Positions 52,501 through 62,633 of a stretch of 64,000 bases of DNA are shown here, one piece after another. The number at the start of each line of letters is the position of its first letter. Positions within the stretch are counted from its first letter, which is position 1. The stretch spans positions 26,758,153 to 26,822,152 of the forward strand of contig NC_134028.1 in NCBI RefSeq assembly GCF_964204645.1, read 5' to 3'. The position numbers and the translations under genes are program-made. The notes beneath the pieces were generated by a model. The model had not been told where the DNA came from, searched no databases, and worked only from the letters and a program-made list of their open reading frames with translations. This DNA comes from Tubulanus polymorphus (lineage: Eukaryota; Nemertea; Palaeonemertea; Tubulaniformes; Tubulanidae).

Positions 52501-53528
52501 GCATCATCTACTGCAAACGAAGGGGTACTTTACTTTTGATGATTAACTGCTTTTTGGTGAAATTTCCTAGCAATAAATGAAGCGCTTTCTAGATTTTTTA
52601 CTGCATTAAGATGTAGTTTCCAGGCAATGAAGAAGAAATCCTGAAGATTGTTGTGACTTTTTGTTGAAAATTATTGCCTAGTCTTGTGGACATGTGCTCT
52701 TTTCTACTTTTGGAACTGATTGGCACGACTAAAAGTGTCCTTTAAAAAAAACGAAAAAAAGGACACGGGATTTTTGGTATCATGTGTCTTTAGTCGTACA
52801 GTCGTAACTTCAGACCAAGAGTGGTCTTAAATCTTAAGACTAATCTTACGTTAGATTGGCTATAGAACCGATATCGTCTTAGATTGGTCCAAGGTATAAT
52901 CCATGACTGGTAAAACTGGACCCAGTTTTCACAATGAAAGGATGAATGTATAATCAAAATGGTCATACGTCATGATTTTAAACATATATATATATATTTT
53001 CAGATAGTGAAGATGATGATGACGATTGTAATAATCTACGCGCTGTGTTGGTTACCAGTACACACGGTAACACTTGCCGGAGACGCCAATCCTAATCTGT
53101 ACCACCAGAGTGGTATGAACGTTGTCTGGGTCCTGGCTAACTGGCTATCAATGAGTAACAGTTGTTATAACCCGATTGTTTATTGGTGGATGAATAAAAA
53201 ATTCAGAGCCGGATTTCGACACGTTTATCGTTGTTTGCCATGTTGCCGCGCGACGCAGTCCGATAAGGATACAATCTACTCGGGATACAACCCGCCGTCA
53301 ACGGCAACCTACGTCACCAGCATCCGAGTGACCAATAGCGTTCGAGATCCGCTCGCCAGCCGATCACGTGTCCTACGGCCCACCTATAACGACGAGGCTG
53401 GCAAGAGCGGCTTAGTTGCGACGCATGACGTCACAGTACAGATGAAAAACATTCCTGCTCCTGTAAATTCCAGAGAAAATGTCAATGGTTATCGACGAGC
53501 GCCCTCTCCCGCCGTATCCGAGGACTAA
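39809..53528 (+). CDS. Rhodopsin-class neuropeptide receptor, luqin/RYamide or NPY type, two coding exons
   Basis: Exon 1 (39809-40573) and exon 2 (53004-53528) join in phase 0 to give 429 residues. The ATG at 39809 was chosen because an in-frame TGA lies at 39788 and the first codon after it that could start is TTG. Three N-glycosylation sites (N7, N14, N23) precede seven helices. Visible hallmarks are GN in TM1 (56-57), LAISD in TM2 (81-85), Cys113 paired with Cys in ECL2, DRY (137-139), CWLP in TM6, NPIVY in TM7 and a CLPCC palmitoylation-type tail. The loop PPGEA-x-x-x-RD-x-RM-x-x-SKRK-x-VKMM and YWPFGH resemble luqin/RYamide and NPY/tachykinin-like peptide receptors, which couple through G proteins at the plasma membrane. 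GPCR identity is certain; the ligand is inferred. A splice acceptor at 39721 implies an upstream 5' UTR exon. Confidence 0.9.
40602..40676. repeat. MITE-like element, GGATCCAGTT family, copy 2
   Basis: The left end CCAATTCCGCGGTTGTGAGT and the right end (AACCGTAAAACTGGTTCCC) form imperfect terminal inverted repeats. It inserted 28 bp inside the intron, close to the exon 1 donor. Confidence 0.5.
41695..41795. repeat. 48-bp tandem duplication (GTGACTGGTGATCAGTC)
   Basis: CAGTCAGGTTTGGTGACTGG plus TGATCAGTC occurs at 41701 and 41749; GTGGTGACT ends both units. A related GTGGTGACTAGTCAG occurs at about 59394. Confidence 0.85.
42789..43138. repeat. 40-bp minisatellite with two alternating unit types, about 9 copies
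   Basis: Type A reads CAGTCAGGTTCCTACACCCC then TCAGCGAGAACCTTGAACCC; type B has TCTGCGAAATCCCTGCACCT in the second half. B units flank a central run of A units, giving a higher-order pattern. A plus-strand open frame through it is incidental. Confidence 0.93.
45083..45240 (+). repeat. CAG/CGG/CAA triplet-repeat block
   Basis: About 158 bp of mixed CAG, CGG, CAA and CAC triplets. It yields poly-Ala, Ser/Gly or Gln/Arg frames on the plus strand and Leu/Cys/Ala frames on the minus strand. It is intronic and has no exon-like flanks, so I do not call it coding. Confidence 0.85.
45361..45395 (+). repeat. Short dispersed repeat ATATTGATGACGTA, copy 1
   Basis: ATATTGATGACGTATAAGTG and CATATCCACTCAAAAATC; two further copies lie within 1 kb (46184 and 46329) in the same orientation. 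Confidence 0.6.
46184..46220 (+). repeat. Short dispersed repeat ATATTGATGACGTA, copy 2
   Basis: ATATTGATGACGTAGGGCAC followed by ATCCACTCAAAATCCC; preceded by CCCCA as in copy 1. Confidence 0.6.
46329..46360 (+). repeat. Short dispersed repeat ATATTGATGACGTA, copy 3
   Basis: ATATTGATGACGTAGTGCGC followed by ATCGACTCACAC. The core contains GATGACGTA, a CRE-half-like motif. Confidence 0.6.
47060..47280 (+). repeat. Dispersed 45-47-bp repeat family, about 4 tandem diverged units
   Basis: Successive units share TTGGTCTTAAGTTGTTA, ATAGAACCA and GAACTTAGACTGGTCTAAAG at about 47-bp spacing. Diverged copies elsewhere in the window show it is an old, widely scattered repeat. Confidence 0.6.
47724..47890. 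repeat. 30-bp minisatellite, 5.6 copies
   Basis: Units of CTAAGACGAGTTGTCGCTGA plus TAGTGTATTA are almost identical; the second lacks one base. Confidence 0.96.
48115..48145 (-). repeat. SINE B-box-like fragment
   Basis: Minus strand AATCAGGTTCGAATCCCAGA contains a consensus B box, but no A box at tRNA spacing is clear. A similar plus-strand fragment is at about 44537-44555 (AATCAGGTTCGAATCCCTAA). Confidence 0.3.
48385..48505. repeat. MITE-like element, GGATCCAGTT family, copy 3
   Basis: It starts GGATCCAGATCCTCAGTTGT and then GAGTTAGAGTTAACTC. It ends GAACTGTAGAACTGGGTG, an imperfect inverted copy of the left end. Confidence 0.55.
49931..50433 (-). repeat. 72-bp minisatellite, 7 copies, with one uninterrupted reading frame
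   Basis: Units start at 49931, 50003, 50075, 50147, 50219, 50291 and 50363 (GACGCGGAGCTCTGTCTTCA at each start). Because 72 is divisible by three, a minus-strand frame from ATG 50740 to 49919 stays open for 273 codons with a 24-residue repeat (PLISRLLKTELRVYKP then CTTPPNLK). No domain is recognised; it is more likely a repeat artefact than a gene. Confidence 0.95.
52800..52925 (+). repeat. Dispersed 45-47-bp repeat family, diverged units
   Basis: GTTAGATTGGCTATAGAACC and CTTAGATTGGTCCAAGG match the family at 47060-47280. The stretch ends with AACTGGACCCAGTTTTCACA, reminiscent of the GGATCCAGTT MITE end. Confidence 0.5.
53004..53528 (+). CDS. Neuropeptide receptor exon 2: TM6, TM7 and cytoplasmic tail
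   Basis: Acceptor TATTTTCAG after a TA tract; 174 codons and stop TAA. It opens IVKMMMTIVIIYALCWLPVH (TM6), then NWLSMSNSCYNPIVYWWMNK (TM7 and helix 8). The Ser/Thr-rich tail ends in AVSED. A CRE-type 8-mer lies inside the coding sequence at 53426-53433. Confidence 0.93.
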   Translation: MVKMMMTIVIIYALCWLPVHTVTLAGDANPNLYHQSGMNVVWVLANWLSMSNSCYNPIVYWWMNKKFRAGFRHVYRCLPCCRATQSDKDTIYSGYNPPSTATYVTSIRVTNSVRDPLASRSRVLRPTYNDEAGKSGLVATHDVTVQMKNIPAPVNSRENVNGYRRAPSPAVSED

Positions 53529-53717
53529 ATCTATATTCAAAATAATGGTGAAACAAAATGCTTTTCTCATGAAGTGCTTTTTATGTCGCTATAGTCTGTT
53601 TAAGCTGACACTATCGGATTGTAAAAGCGTGTATGAACAAATAGGTAACGCTTAAGTTTACCTTATATAATACAGAAACGGCGAGCGCTGAATACTTTAG
53701 AAGGTTTACCCTACGTA

Positions 53718-54196
53718 AATAAACCACAAAATTATACAAAAAAATTCTTTTGCCATAATCTATTGTATCATAATCATCATGAAAAAATTAGACTTCTTTT
53801 TGTTGTGCATCGATGCGAAAGTGAAAAATCGTGATTTTGCTCGGACAAAAAAAAATAATTATTTTATGTAAAACATATTTTGATATGAACTAAGTAGTGG
53901 TCATTTAGCTTTAAAACATGAAAACTAATTAAAAATGCTTTTCAATAATTCACCCAACTGTGTTAAAACGTGTGCAAAATATATAGGGTCTATAGATGTG
54001 TATAAATGTTAGATTCATCCAAAAATGAAATAGTTTTATTTAAGTCCATATGTTGATTTAAAGTATTTCCCTGTTTAATCTCACGAATCGAACTTGTAAT
54101 TAATAAATCCCGAATCGTATTTGGGTCAAAATACGATTAATGTTGATTTTAATATTTATTTTCTGAAAATACTAACGAAATAAAGTTACTAATAAA
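53718..54196 (+). terminator. Candidate polyadenylation signals of the neuropeptide receptor gene
   Basis: AATAAA occurs at 53718-53723, about 190 nt after the stop, and again near 54103, 54178 and 54191 in AT-rich sequence. Which is used cannot be told. Confidence 0.4.
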
Positions 54197-54462
54197 TGAA
54201 TACGTTTTCCTACTAACTCGAAAAGTGTTTTTTTAATGGTTTATTTTCTTCTTTTTCTCAATCAGTAACAATATGTTATACCGCAACCTACTCCGAGTAG
54301 CTGATAATTGTATTATAACACATCTCTGATTGAAGCAGAGCTCGGGATATCTTATTAACGAAATATGCAACTAGTCGATATTCACGGCGACAGCGTGAAC
54401 TGGGAAGATGAAAGGTAAATAATCGAGTTTCGTGTTGTTGATATCTGTCCAAAATCTGAAAT

Positions 54463-54485
54463 CTTCACAGCTTCACAGCTTCACA
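54463..54485. repeat. Three-copy CTTCACAG microsatellite
   Basis: CTTCACAG repeated three times, the last copy lacking its final G. Confidence 0.8.
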
Positions 54486-55184
54486 AACTGATATTCTCCA
54501 TGACACATGTTCAAGTCCAAGTTCAAATTCATTTCATGGAAAAATGACTTTACCAAAAGATTTTTAGAGGAAAAAACGCAAACAAACGATAACATTTACA
54601 ATGGAAAATGAATTTACCAAACATACGATAGCCATGTTTACATACAAACTCCATAAATCTCATATTAATAAGGAAATATTAGATTGTTTCGCACGCAGTG
54701 CCACACGGCATTCCGGGCTTTAGTATTAAAAAACCCTGCGACCAGCAAACAATAATCATTACCTCAATAAACAAAGCACCGACGCTACTGAGAAGGCAGT
54801 GAAACTAACAGGTCCGTAATTTCCGGGTTTATCAGTGAGCTGTCAGAAAAATAAAGACAATAGGAAAATGTGGCGAAGGACTGAGGCTGTCGTTATTGAA
54901 TTCTGATTGGATCGTGAAACGGATTTCATCTCGTCTCATGACGCGTATATTGCCCGACGTGAAAACTAGATTTAAGGATTTGTGTCGCGTAGAGTTGAAT
55001 AATTAATGAGATAGAACGGTTTACGGCGTCTATTGCGACTAACCAGTTTTCTAATAAGATCGTTATTATATTAAGTATTCAACGAAATAGAATAGAATTT
55101 CTTTCACCGATTCAGTAAGAATATTAATACGATATCGTGACTCATGCTTTACGGTGCACCTAATTTATGATCGATTGAGTTGAT

Positions 55185-55500
55185 CCTAAGCCCCAATTGC
55201 GCATTCCTGAGTTAATTCTAAGTTCTGATATTAGCTATGGTACCAAAATGAGTTTAGAACATGTTTCAAGTTGTTTGATTAGCCATAGGATCAAAATCAG
55301 CTTGATATCAAGTTCTTCGATTGGTTTTAAAACCAAAAATATCTTCCTTAGTTTAGAACTAGGTTGAAGAAACAAAATAGGATTAGAATCGGTTGCAGAA
55401 TTTAGACTGGTCTTGAATTATAGGATTGCTTCGGTGAATCATAATAAGCTTAGACTTGGTTTTACGATTAAAATGAATAGACGGCTTATTAAACGAGTTT
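55185..55500 (+). repeat. Dispersed 45-47-bp repeat family, largest array here
   Basis: Six or so diverged units share TTAGCTATGGTACCAAAATG, CAAGTTGTTTGATTAGCCAT and GATTGGTTTTAAAACCAAAA. The pattern of A-A-G-T-T-G-T-T, ATAG and ACCAAAAT at regular spacing matches 47060-47280. Confidence 0.55.
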
Positions 55501-57744
55501 AGGATTGGCACTCGTTAACTGCAATTCTCTGGAATATAGACAAATTAAAGTTATTTCAGGCTCAACGTCAATATCTAGCTGTTTGGTTTTTATTTCCCCG
55601 GAAGAATTTTTTTTACTATCGATGAAAACAATGTCAACAAGTCATATCAATCAAATCTACAATATTCAGACGAATGTCACGCTACGTGTTTTTGCTTTCA
55701 TGCGCTTCGATTGACAATATTTCACGGATGGTTTTACTGTTTTCTACTCCTCTCGAGATAAGACCATTTTCTCCTTTACACAATGCACACTTTCCCGATA
55801 AAACAGATTTATGACCGCATTAACAATCGGCTGGCTGTCGCGCGTTTCACATATTAAAATAGTCTCACGTAAAACTATTCAATTTTCATCGCATCGGTAA
55901 ATCAGAGTTCAAACCATCATTTATCTAACCACTATCTAAATTTTACCGCAAAATCGAATTCGATTTTCGATTATTTTTCATCGTGGGTTCAACACAACTA
56001 ATCGTATATCTATGAAAGGCGCCTCTTTTTAATAATCATTTATTAACAACAAAATATTACGAAATAAAAAAAATCTAAATTATCTTTGAAATGTTTTTCG
56101 TTGGAACGAAAAAAGAATTCGCCACAATATAAATTATATGATCAGGGATTCTTATAGTTTTTGCCCGACTTAAATTCGGAACTATAGATCAGTTGCTCCA
56201 GTTAACCCGATTATAACTGACGATTGAGATTGGTTATAAAGTTATCCTAATTATTGTGGAAATTATTGTTAAGTTGTGGAAGATTACCCAGTTAACAATT
56301 CAGTTTTTAATGGCATTATGTCTCAGTTGTAGACTGACTAACATAAACCAGTTTCAATAGTCACTATAGCCGTTGAAGACTGGTTTACGCTAACCAGCTT
56401 TAATTGTCACTAAGTCAATCGACTGAGGTTAATTTCCACTTTGATTTTGAGAAACTCGATCTTAACCAAAACTTGTCTTTTTTAATTTGCTTTCGCATTC
56501 TTGTGATTCGATTAGTTATACGCGGTATAAACCATGACCTAGTCGCTATAGTTTCCGTACTTGTCGATGACGTCACGATCTCGACAATCGATTCATGATG
56601 ATCCTGCCATCTGACACGACGAAGAAGATAAGGAGTTAATTAGTAGTAATTGTAATTACTAGAACGCAGCCGGTGTAGCCTGCATTGTAACGGTTTTATT
56701 GCATGCTGGCAGGAATTGTTGTAAGATCCGTAGCCGCTGAATTGCTATATTTCATGTAGCGGTAATGATCAGCTTAGCGCATGACCGCCACAAAGCGCGC
56801 CATACGATAAGAACATAATCTGTGATTTCTGATAAAAAATCATCTGAGAAAGGTCGAAGCTATCCCTCAAGGTCACCTCGAATGGCATGAGCTACCGGCA
56901 TAAAAATGTTGAAAGCTTTCTTTCCGCCGCTGGTATTTGAATCCCAGCCCATCACTAATATCTTTCAAGACTGTCTATTTGACTCGAGGGAGGTTATTCC
57001 GTTTCCTGAGGACTAATGCTTTCATTATAACTACTAACACCGATATTCCAGTGGGAAATTCAAATCATGCTTTCGAAAGGAAGGATTCAAGTGCATCTGT
57101 TATTGTCTGTCTTTCTATTCACACAAAAAAAATGTTTGGAAAGTTGCTGTGCAATGTTTCAATCAGGAGGCGTAGCTGGTTACGTGACACTGTATCTAGG
57201 CCCGGGTATACACTTTTTTGGCCAAGTTATCATTTTCAAAAACACCTCAATTCAAATTCATATATATGCTGGGTGAGTTTAAGAGTCTTGATTTACTACG
57301 TTTGCTAATACTTGTGTTTTATTGTGATAATGAAATAATAGGCCTAGATTCATATATGTAGATGTGCAACTTTTAATCCTTGTTTATAATGCGCTAATCT
57401 AAACAATCAAGTCCTTACAACCGATCTATTTAACAACTTCAAACTAAACCAGTCTTACCATCTAAACTCCATTCGGAGGAGTTCAGTCAAGACTGTGCTT
57501 ATCAAATACAAATTGTCTCTAGGACTGGCAATGAATCAAAGGCGAAACTATAAATGACACAAGATCACTTTTAGGAAAATTTTGTGATTCTAAAACCAAT
57601 GCAACACTTTAAAAACCAAGTTTTCATTGTATTAAGGGACCGATTCTTCGACTTAAGTCGTGATTGTACACTTTAGTGGAGAATGGGCTCAATATGTGGA
57701 AACTCGGTAATGTTTTGGCGATGTATTGGACATTATAAGCACAT

Positions 57745-57880
57745 GTGACGCGGCGGGCAGTGATTGATCAGGAGGGTCCACGGAAGCGTGAACTCGTGCG
57801 AGTGAGTTACTCGACAATTAGATCACGCCGGCATTCCGACCGTATGCCGCTGCTCCACCGGTCTACCGACAAACAAAGAG
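57745..57880 (-). repeat. Possible tRNA-derived relic
   Basis: On the minus strand GACCGGTGGAGCAGCGGCAT resembles an A box in a GC-rich head, with CGAGTTCACGCTTCCGTGG as a degraded B box about 55 nt on. The GC content stands out from its surroundings. The identification is weak. Confidence 0.2.
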
Positions 57881-60423
57881 CAAAACTGACCGAGCGAATA
57901 ACGCATCATGCAGACTGGAAACCAGTTTGATGCCAATTATATTTTCAGAGTCACAGCGGGGCTGATGGATGCGGCAAGTTCTTCCTCACTGCGCTATTCA
58001 AATAATGCTGTTTGCAGCATAATTTTGGTTTATCAGACTTATCGCCAAGCAGGAAATGTAGAACTGACAAAAACCCACTGCGACTATTCGATTCATTTAG
58101 CTAAACTATCGAATTCCCCTGCACCAAGTTGACCACGAGTAACTCCAGGCTCATGGGCAACTCGGTACCGGGGGTTTTACGATTGTTTGGTCAGTCCGTT
58201 GTTCCAAGATTTGTCTAAGTTGTTATAGGCCATAACCTCGCAGCTGGTCCAAATCATTAAAACTATAATTAGAAATTATCATTAGAACAAGCGGCAGATA
58301 TTCGTAATAAACACAAAACTCTTGACTTGATTTTCGTATTCAACAGATTTGCCATCATCTCAAAATCAACTGCTTTACGCCCAAAAAACCATGCAGCAAA
58401 TCTTTTGAATTATGTTATTTACTATTTAAAGAAAGCTCCAGTGAATCGAAATCGTCAGTGCAAATATTGTTCATGCACGACTGGCGTGTGAAGAATACCG
58501 ATTATTCCAGACTCGTCTACGAGAAATCATCGCCACCTTAGCTGCAGCAGCTGAATTCAAACTAAGACGTTTAGATAATATTTAATCGCATCTGCAGAGA
58601 AAACACTGGTGTGTGTCCTGTACAGATAAACACTCAATGACGCGATGACGTATTGAGTATGGGCCACTGTGGGGATGATATGCGCATATTTTCATCACGG
58701 TTGAGTCCACGTAGGGAGTAAATTGCATCAAGCCGGTCAGCGGCCCCTTCAATGGTGCCACGCATGCGGTCTCTCGTTGCTAAATGAGCCTTTTTACAGT
58801 TTCCAGACGCTATGTTTTTTTGCGTACCCACTGGTACTGCATTGTACAATCTTTTATCTGCGCTTTTCCAATCGAATTTTGTTCTTTTCTTTTTTTTTTC
58901 GTTCATATCTCCGAATTGCATGTCGATTTGTAGGAACGGAGCTTAAATATCAATCAAAAATGACACAACATTTCCTTGTTTTTTTTTTTTACTCATTCAT
59001 AAACAAACTGCGACAATGCGCACTATAGATATAAACATTGATATCGTATTCCCGATAATTTGCATTATTGCTCTTGTATAATTCTGGCAAATTGTAAAAT
59101 ACATTTTTTCTAAAAACAGGATCAACACGCACCTACCTAGCCCATTGTGTATATTTTTATGCTTTTTTCAATTTCTAATAATCATATATTTAGTTTATGC
59201 GTAAGCCGTGTCAATGAGTCAAACTTCACAAGTTTTCTCACACATATCTGTCGCGTATATCTAACGTCACGACATTTCACCAGTCCCTCCATTGTTTCTT
59301 TCCTGACAGTACGGCATAAAAACCTGAAAACTTGTAGTGATTGGTGGAGGTACAATTTTTACGATTATTTGATCAGTTTGATGACCGTTAACCTGTGGTG
59401 ACTAGTCAGTTGTGGCAACTCTATTTCCTAACAACGCCCCACGTACCATTCCCTGAATACAAGGTTTCTCATCAACTTATCGTCTGTAAAGTTGTATTCT
59501 CACAGAAGTGGTGACTAGAAGATGTCCGCTGCAGTACCGCGACACACTGACGAATCGACGACGACGCAATTCGATTCGATCGTTTCATTTCTGAAAATTG
59601 AATGCGCGCATTAATGCATCAATTCACTGGAATAAAACGTACGGGAACTGAATGCAATTAACAAGGGATTTCAGATTGAATTTTCAATTTTCACACACCA
59701 AAGATGCTGACAGCATCATTGTCGGCAGTTTGACATTTCAACGATTAATTTCTTCGCCATTCAGCGGCGGCGGTTTTTATTGTGTATCGCGAATATTGAG
59801 ATGTATATCTATTTTTCTATGTAGTTATAACTATCTTCTTTACAAATACATATTACATATTCAAACACTACCCAGGCTTTAACGGGCTTATAAGTCACCA
59901 ATATTATATCAATTAGATATATGTATAAATGGAATCAAGTGTCAAAATTGTTCAATCAATATTTAAAGTAATTTGAAGTTAAAAAGAAATATCCTGTTAT
60001 AATTAACCGATGGATATCGAATTTCATTGGTTGCTCGAACAGATTTCAGTTTTCAGACTACACCGGCGATCATTGGTTGGCCAGATCGATTTGTATTTGC
60101 CACAGCCGATAAGGGAAGAGCATCCGATATTCTCAGCGTATTTTATTACCTAAACAAATAAATCACGAGATGAAATTTCCGGCATCGCAGATAAAACTGC
60201 CACAGTTCGATTATCGAAAAGCTCAATGTACATAAGTCGAGTGACATCCTCTGACTATCAATTGCCAATAGCCATTTCCGAAAAGTAAACTCCAGCTTTA
60301 CTCGTAAAATTTGAAATTCGTTTTATCTGAGGATCCCAAGGACTTTCGGCTCAACTCCATTATCTATAACATAATTTCTTATTCATAAGGGATGCATTCT
60401 TTTCAAAGATATACGAACGAATT

Positions 60424-60510
60424 CCGCCTCCCTCGTTCCCCACCCTCCACCTTTCTACCTCCTTTCCCCTCGATCATCTCCCTCCTCTCTTCTCTGAGCC
60501 CGTTCTCCTG
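60424..60510 (+). repeat. Pyrimidine-rich low-complexity tract
   Basis: About 85 bp almost free of purines (CCTCCCTCGTTCCCCACCCT and similar), possibly triplex-prone. No splice acceptor or exon follows convincingly. Confidence 0.7.
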
Positions 60511-61099
60511 TCAAAAATATTTTCTCAGATATTCTAACTTGAGGCATATGAAAACTGACACGGCTATCGATGTGGCAAGAACGAATCGGTTGTTGTTATT
60601 TCGTTTTGTTCACCTGACAAGGAATCAAAGTTCACGGTCACTGTCACATCCTACCGAATGATTGCTGAAGAATAGGAGACAATTACGAGAAGATTGCAGA
60701 ATCCTGTGTACTGCAAATACCGTGCATTAAATAACGGAAATTACAAACGAAATCAGTGATCTTTGTTGCGTGCGATCAGTCAGTGGTAGCTGCGCCTGTT
60801 GTTTACTGAATGAGCAGAAAATAAGGACGCTGTTTCTGGAGGTCATACACATGTCACCGGGGAAAAACAAATCATCCAAAAGATTAATATATCATTAAAG
60901 AATGTAACATGTCACCAAAGAATATAACATGAATAACAATGAAGAGCTTGATAACCTCTTTCATATTTGATTCCGACCTAATACGTTGGGTATAAATAGG
61001 GCAAGGGTGTAGGAACATATCCCACATGTTGGTTGTGATTCGGTTTTCATTTCACAGACCCATCGCCTGTAGACAGGTGACATGGTATACAGGATGAGT

Positions 61100-61222
61100 C
61101 GACGACCATCATCGACATCGAGTCATCCAGTCGATCAGTCGTCCAGTTTTCCAACAGTCACCCGGTCGACAAGTCAACAAGTCGTCATGTCATCCAGTCA
61201 TTCAGTCACCCAGTCGTCCAGT
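61100..61222 (+). repeat. Degenerate short tandem repeat based on CAGTCGTC / CATCCAGT
   Basis: Variants of CATCCAGTCGATCAGTCGTC recur at 8-10-bp spacing, giving a Ser-rich open frame of 80 codons that I treat as incidental. Confidence 0.6.
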
Positions 61223-61477
61223 ATACCATGCTATTTGCATGTGCTGTGTAGCGCGTCTGAATATAAAAATGTGGTTTGGCCTGAAACTAACCGGATTCTA
61301 AACATGGGTCAAAATCATATTTGAATATATTGCGTTATTTGAGAATTTTCCTAAACCTCCTTTATATATGTTATATATGTGGTACAAGGAATTTGTGACG
61401 GGTGGTCCCCAGAATGACGACAGTGGACCGACGATTGGAAAAAGGCTTCGACACTACAAACCGTAAGTTATCGAACG

Positions 61478-61483
61478 TTTATT
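61478..61483 (-). terminator. Candidate polyadenylation signal of the intronless GPCR gene
   Basis: AATAAA on the minus strand, 137 nt beyond the TGA stop at 61622-61620. Confidence 0.4.
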
Positions 61484-61619
61484 GCACGGTAAACGGCAGC
61501 GATCGTTAATTTGAATTGATTCAATTTGAATTCATTCAATAAATATATTCATCTATTACATAAGATATCTAAATGTTTCACGGCAAATTAAGTTTTTTTT
61601 TTTCATTTTTAGGTTAATT

Positions 61620-62633
61620 TCATGGCGTTAAAGGCTTTTCCGTTACACAAGCCGAAGCCATTGTGGAAAGCGTTTTTCTGAAGTTTCTATCAAATATGAC
61701 GTATATTAGGAAGTTTATACAGGAATTTAACGAAGTAGTAAAACTTCCTACAATATAGAACATCGGCCAGATCTCTGCACCGACGACTTGTTTAATTGTC
61801 TCAATGAAAATTTGGGGAAATTCTAATATCACATACGCCGAACACACGTATATGACAATGAGAGTCGCTTTCGTTTGGGAGTTGGATTTCGCATCGCCAC
61901 CAGGCGGCACTGTCGACGGTTGGTTCAGTAGTGACCGCCGGCGCCTCCTATTAACGGCGAGAAAAATTAACATGATTAAATCTGATAGCAAAGTCACGAG
62001 AATCGGTACTAGAGTGAAGGAATAACGTTTAGCGATCGCTGGAAATCCCTTTCCACTCGACATCACGTAGTTCAGACTGATGCACCGTGTGGTGATATAT
62101 GTCGGTATGTTCACTATCCAGGCAGAAATAGTCAGCAGTAAAAATACAAAACTTATTAATGCGCTACACATAATTAAACGGCGCGGTGTGATCACGATTC
62201 TGGCTTTTAACGGAAATGCTATGATAAACAGGCGTTCGATTTGAATTAAAACAGTTACCCAGTTACGAGTGGCGTTCAGCGTACCGTTCGGTGTCATTAA
62301 TGCACGATCTATGCGTGGAAAAATCTGATTATTATGTAAACCAAAAACATGTCTTCCGTATATGAGGCGAAACGCTAAAAATCTTAGTGATGTCTTGGGC
62401 AGCTTGTTTATTAAGAACGCGGTCTCGACGATAGCCAGGATCCATAATGCGTTAACGGAACGGCGCGCTTTACGCAGATGACCCAATACGACAACCGTTA
62501 TGACGTTCAGAATGATACCGATAACGCATAGTGGACCCATTCCGTAAACCTTCACATGATAACGAACGTAATTTATCGGTATAAACTTCGGTTCAGGACA
62601 CAACCATACCGTCACCGAGCTGTTGTTCGCCAT
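61620..62633 (-). CDS. Intronless orphan rhodopsin-class GPCR, FMRFamide-receptor-like
   Basis: The ATG at 62633 begins MANNSSVTVWLCPEP and gives 337 residues. The longer open frame upstream begins only with TTG and adds nothing receptor-like. Seven hydrophobic segments are visible. TM1 carries IILNVITVVVL, TM6 ends ILEFPQ, and TM7 reads SFTTSLNSCINFLIYVIFD, an NPxxY variant (NFLIY). ERLFIIAFPLKAR follows TM3 in place of DRY, and PLKAR is usual in FMRFamide-type receptors. Oddities: LAIVE (66-70) instead of LAxxD, no cysteine at the top of TM3, and a long ECL1 with two glycosylation sites (N116, N120). These peptide receptors act at the neuronal plasma membrane. The frame is intact and ends in a short tail. 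GPCR identity is strong; subfamily and ligand are tentative. Confidence 0.85.
   Translation of the reverse strand: MANNSSVTVWLCPEPKFIPINYVRYHVKVYGMGPLCVIGIILNVITVVVLGHLRKARRSVNALWILAIVETAFLINKLPKTSLRFLAFRLIYGRHVFGLHNNQIFPRIDRALMTPNGTLNATRNWVTVLIQIERLFIIAFPLKARIVITPRRLIMCSALISFVFLLLTISAWIVNIPTYITTRCISLNYVMSSGKGFPAIAKRYSFTLVPILVTLLSDLIMLIFLAVNRRRRRSLLNQPSTVPPGGDAKSNSQTKATLIVIYVCSAYVILEFPQIFIETIKQVVGAEIWPMFYIVGSFTTSLNSCINFLIYVIFDRNFRKTLSTMASACVTEKPLTP

Larger units (their letters stand above)
40574..53003 (+). other. 12.4-kb intron of the neuropeptide receptor gene, repeat-rich
   Basis: It separates TM5 from TM6 at phase 0 and contains at least five unrelated tandem arrays, two MITE copies, a triplet-repeat block and units of the 45-47-bp family, each listed on its own. 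No internal exon with receptor or other recognisable sequence is seen. The only long open frame (49919-50740, minus) runs through a 72-bp repeat. Confidence 0.85.
54197..61477. other. Intergenic region without a recognisable gene
   Basis: It lies between two convergent receptor genes. Open frames are short and show no domain. It holds 45-47-bp family units, a CRE-type 8-mer at 56568, a tRNA-like relic near 57.8 kb, a pyrimidine tract and a degenerate repeat near 61.1 kb. Nothing else could be supported. Confidence 0.6.
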
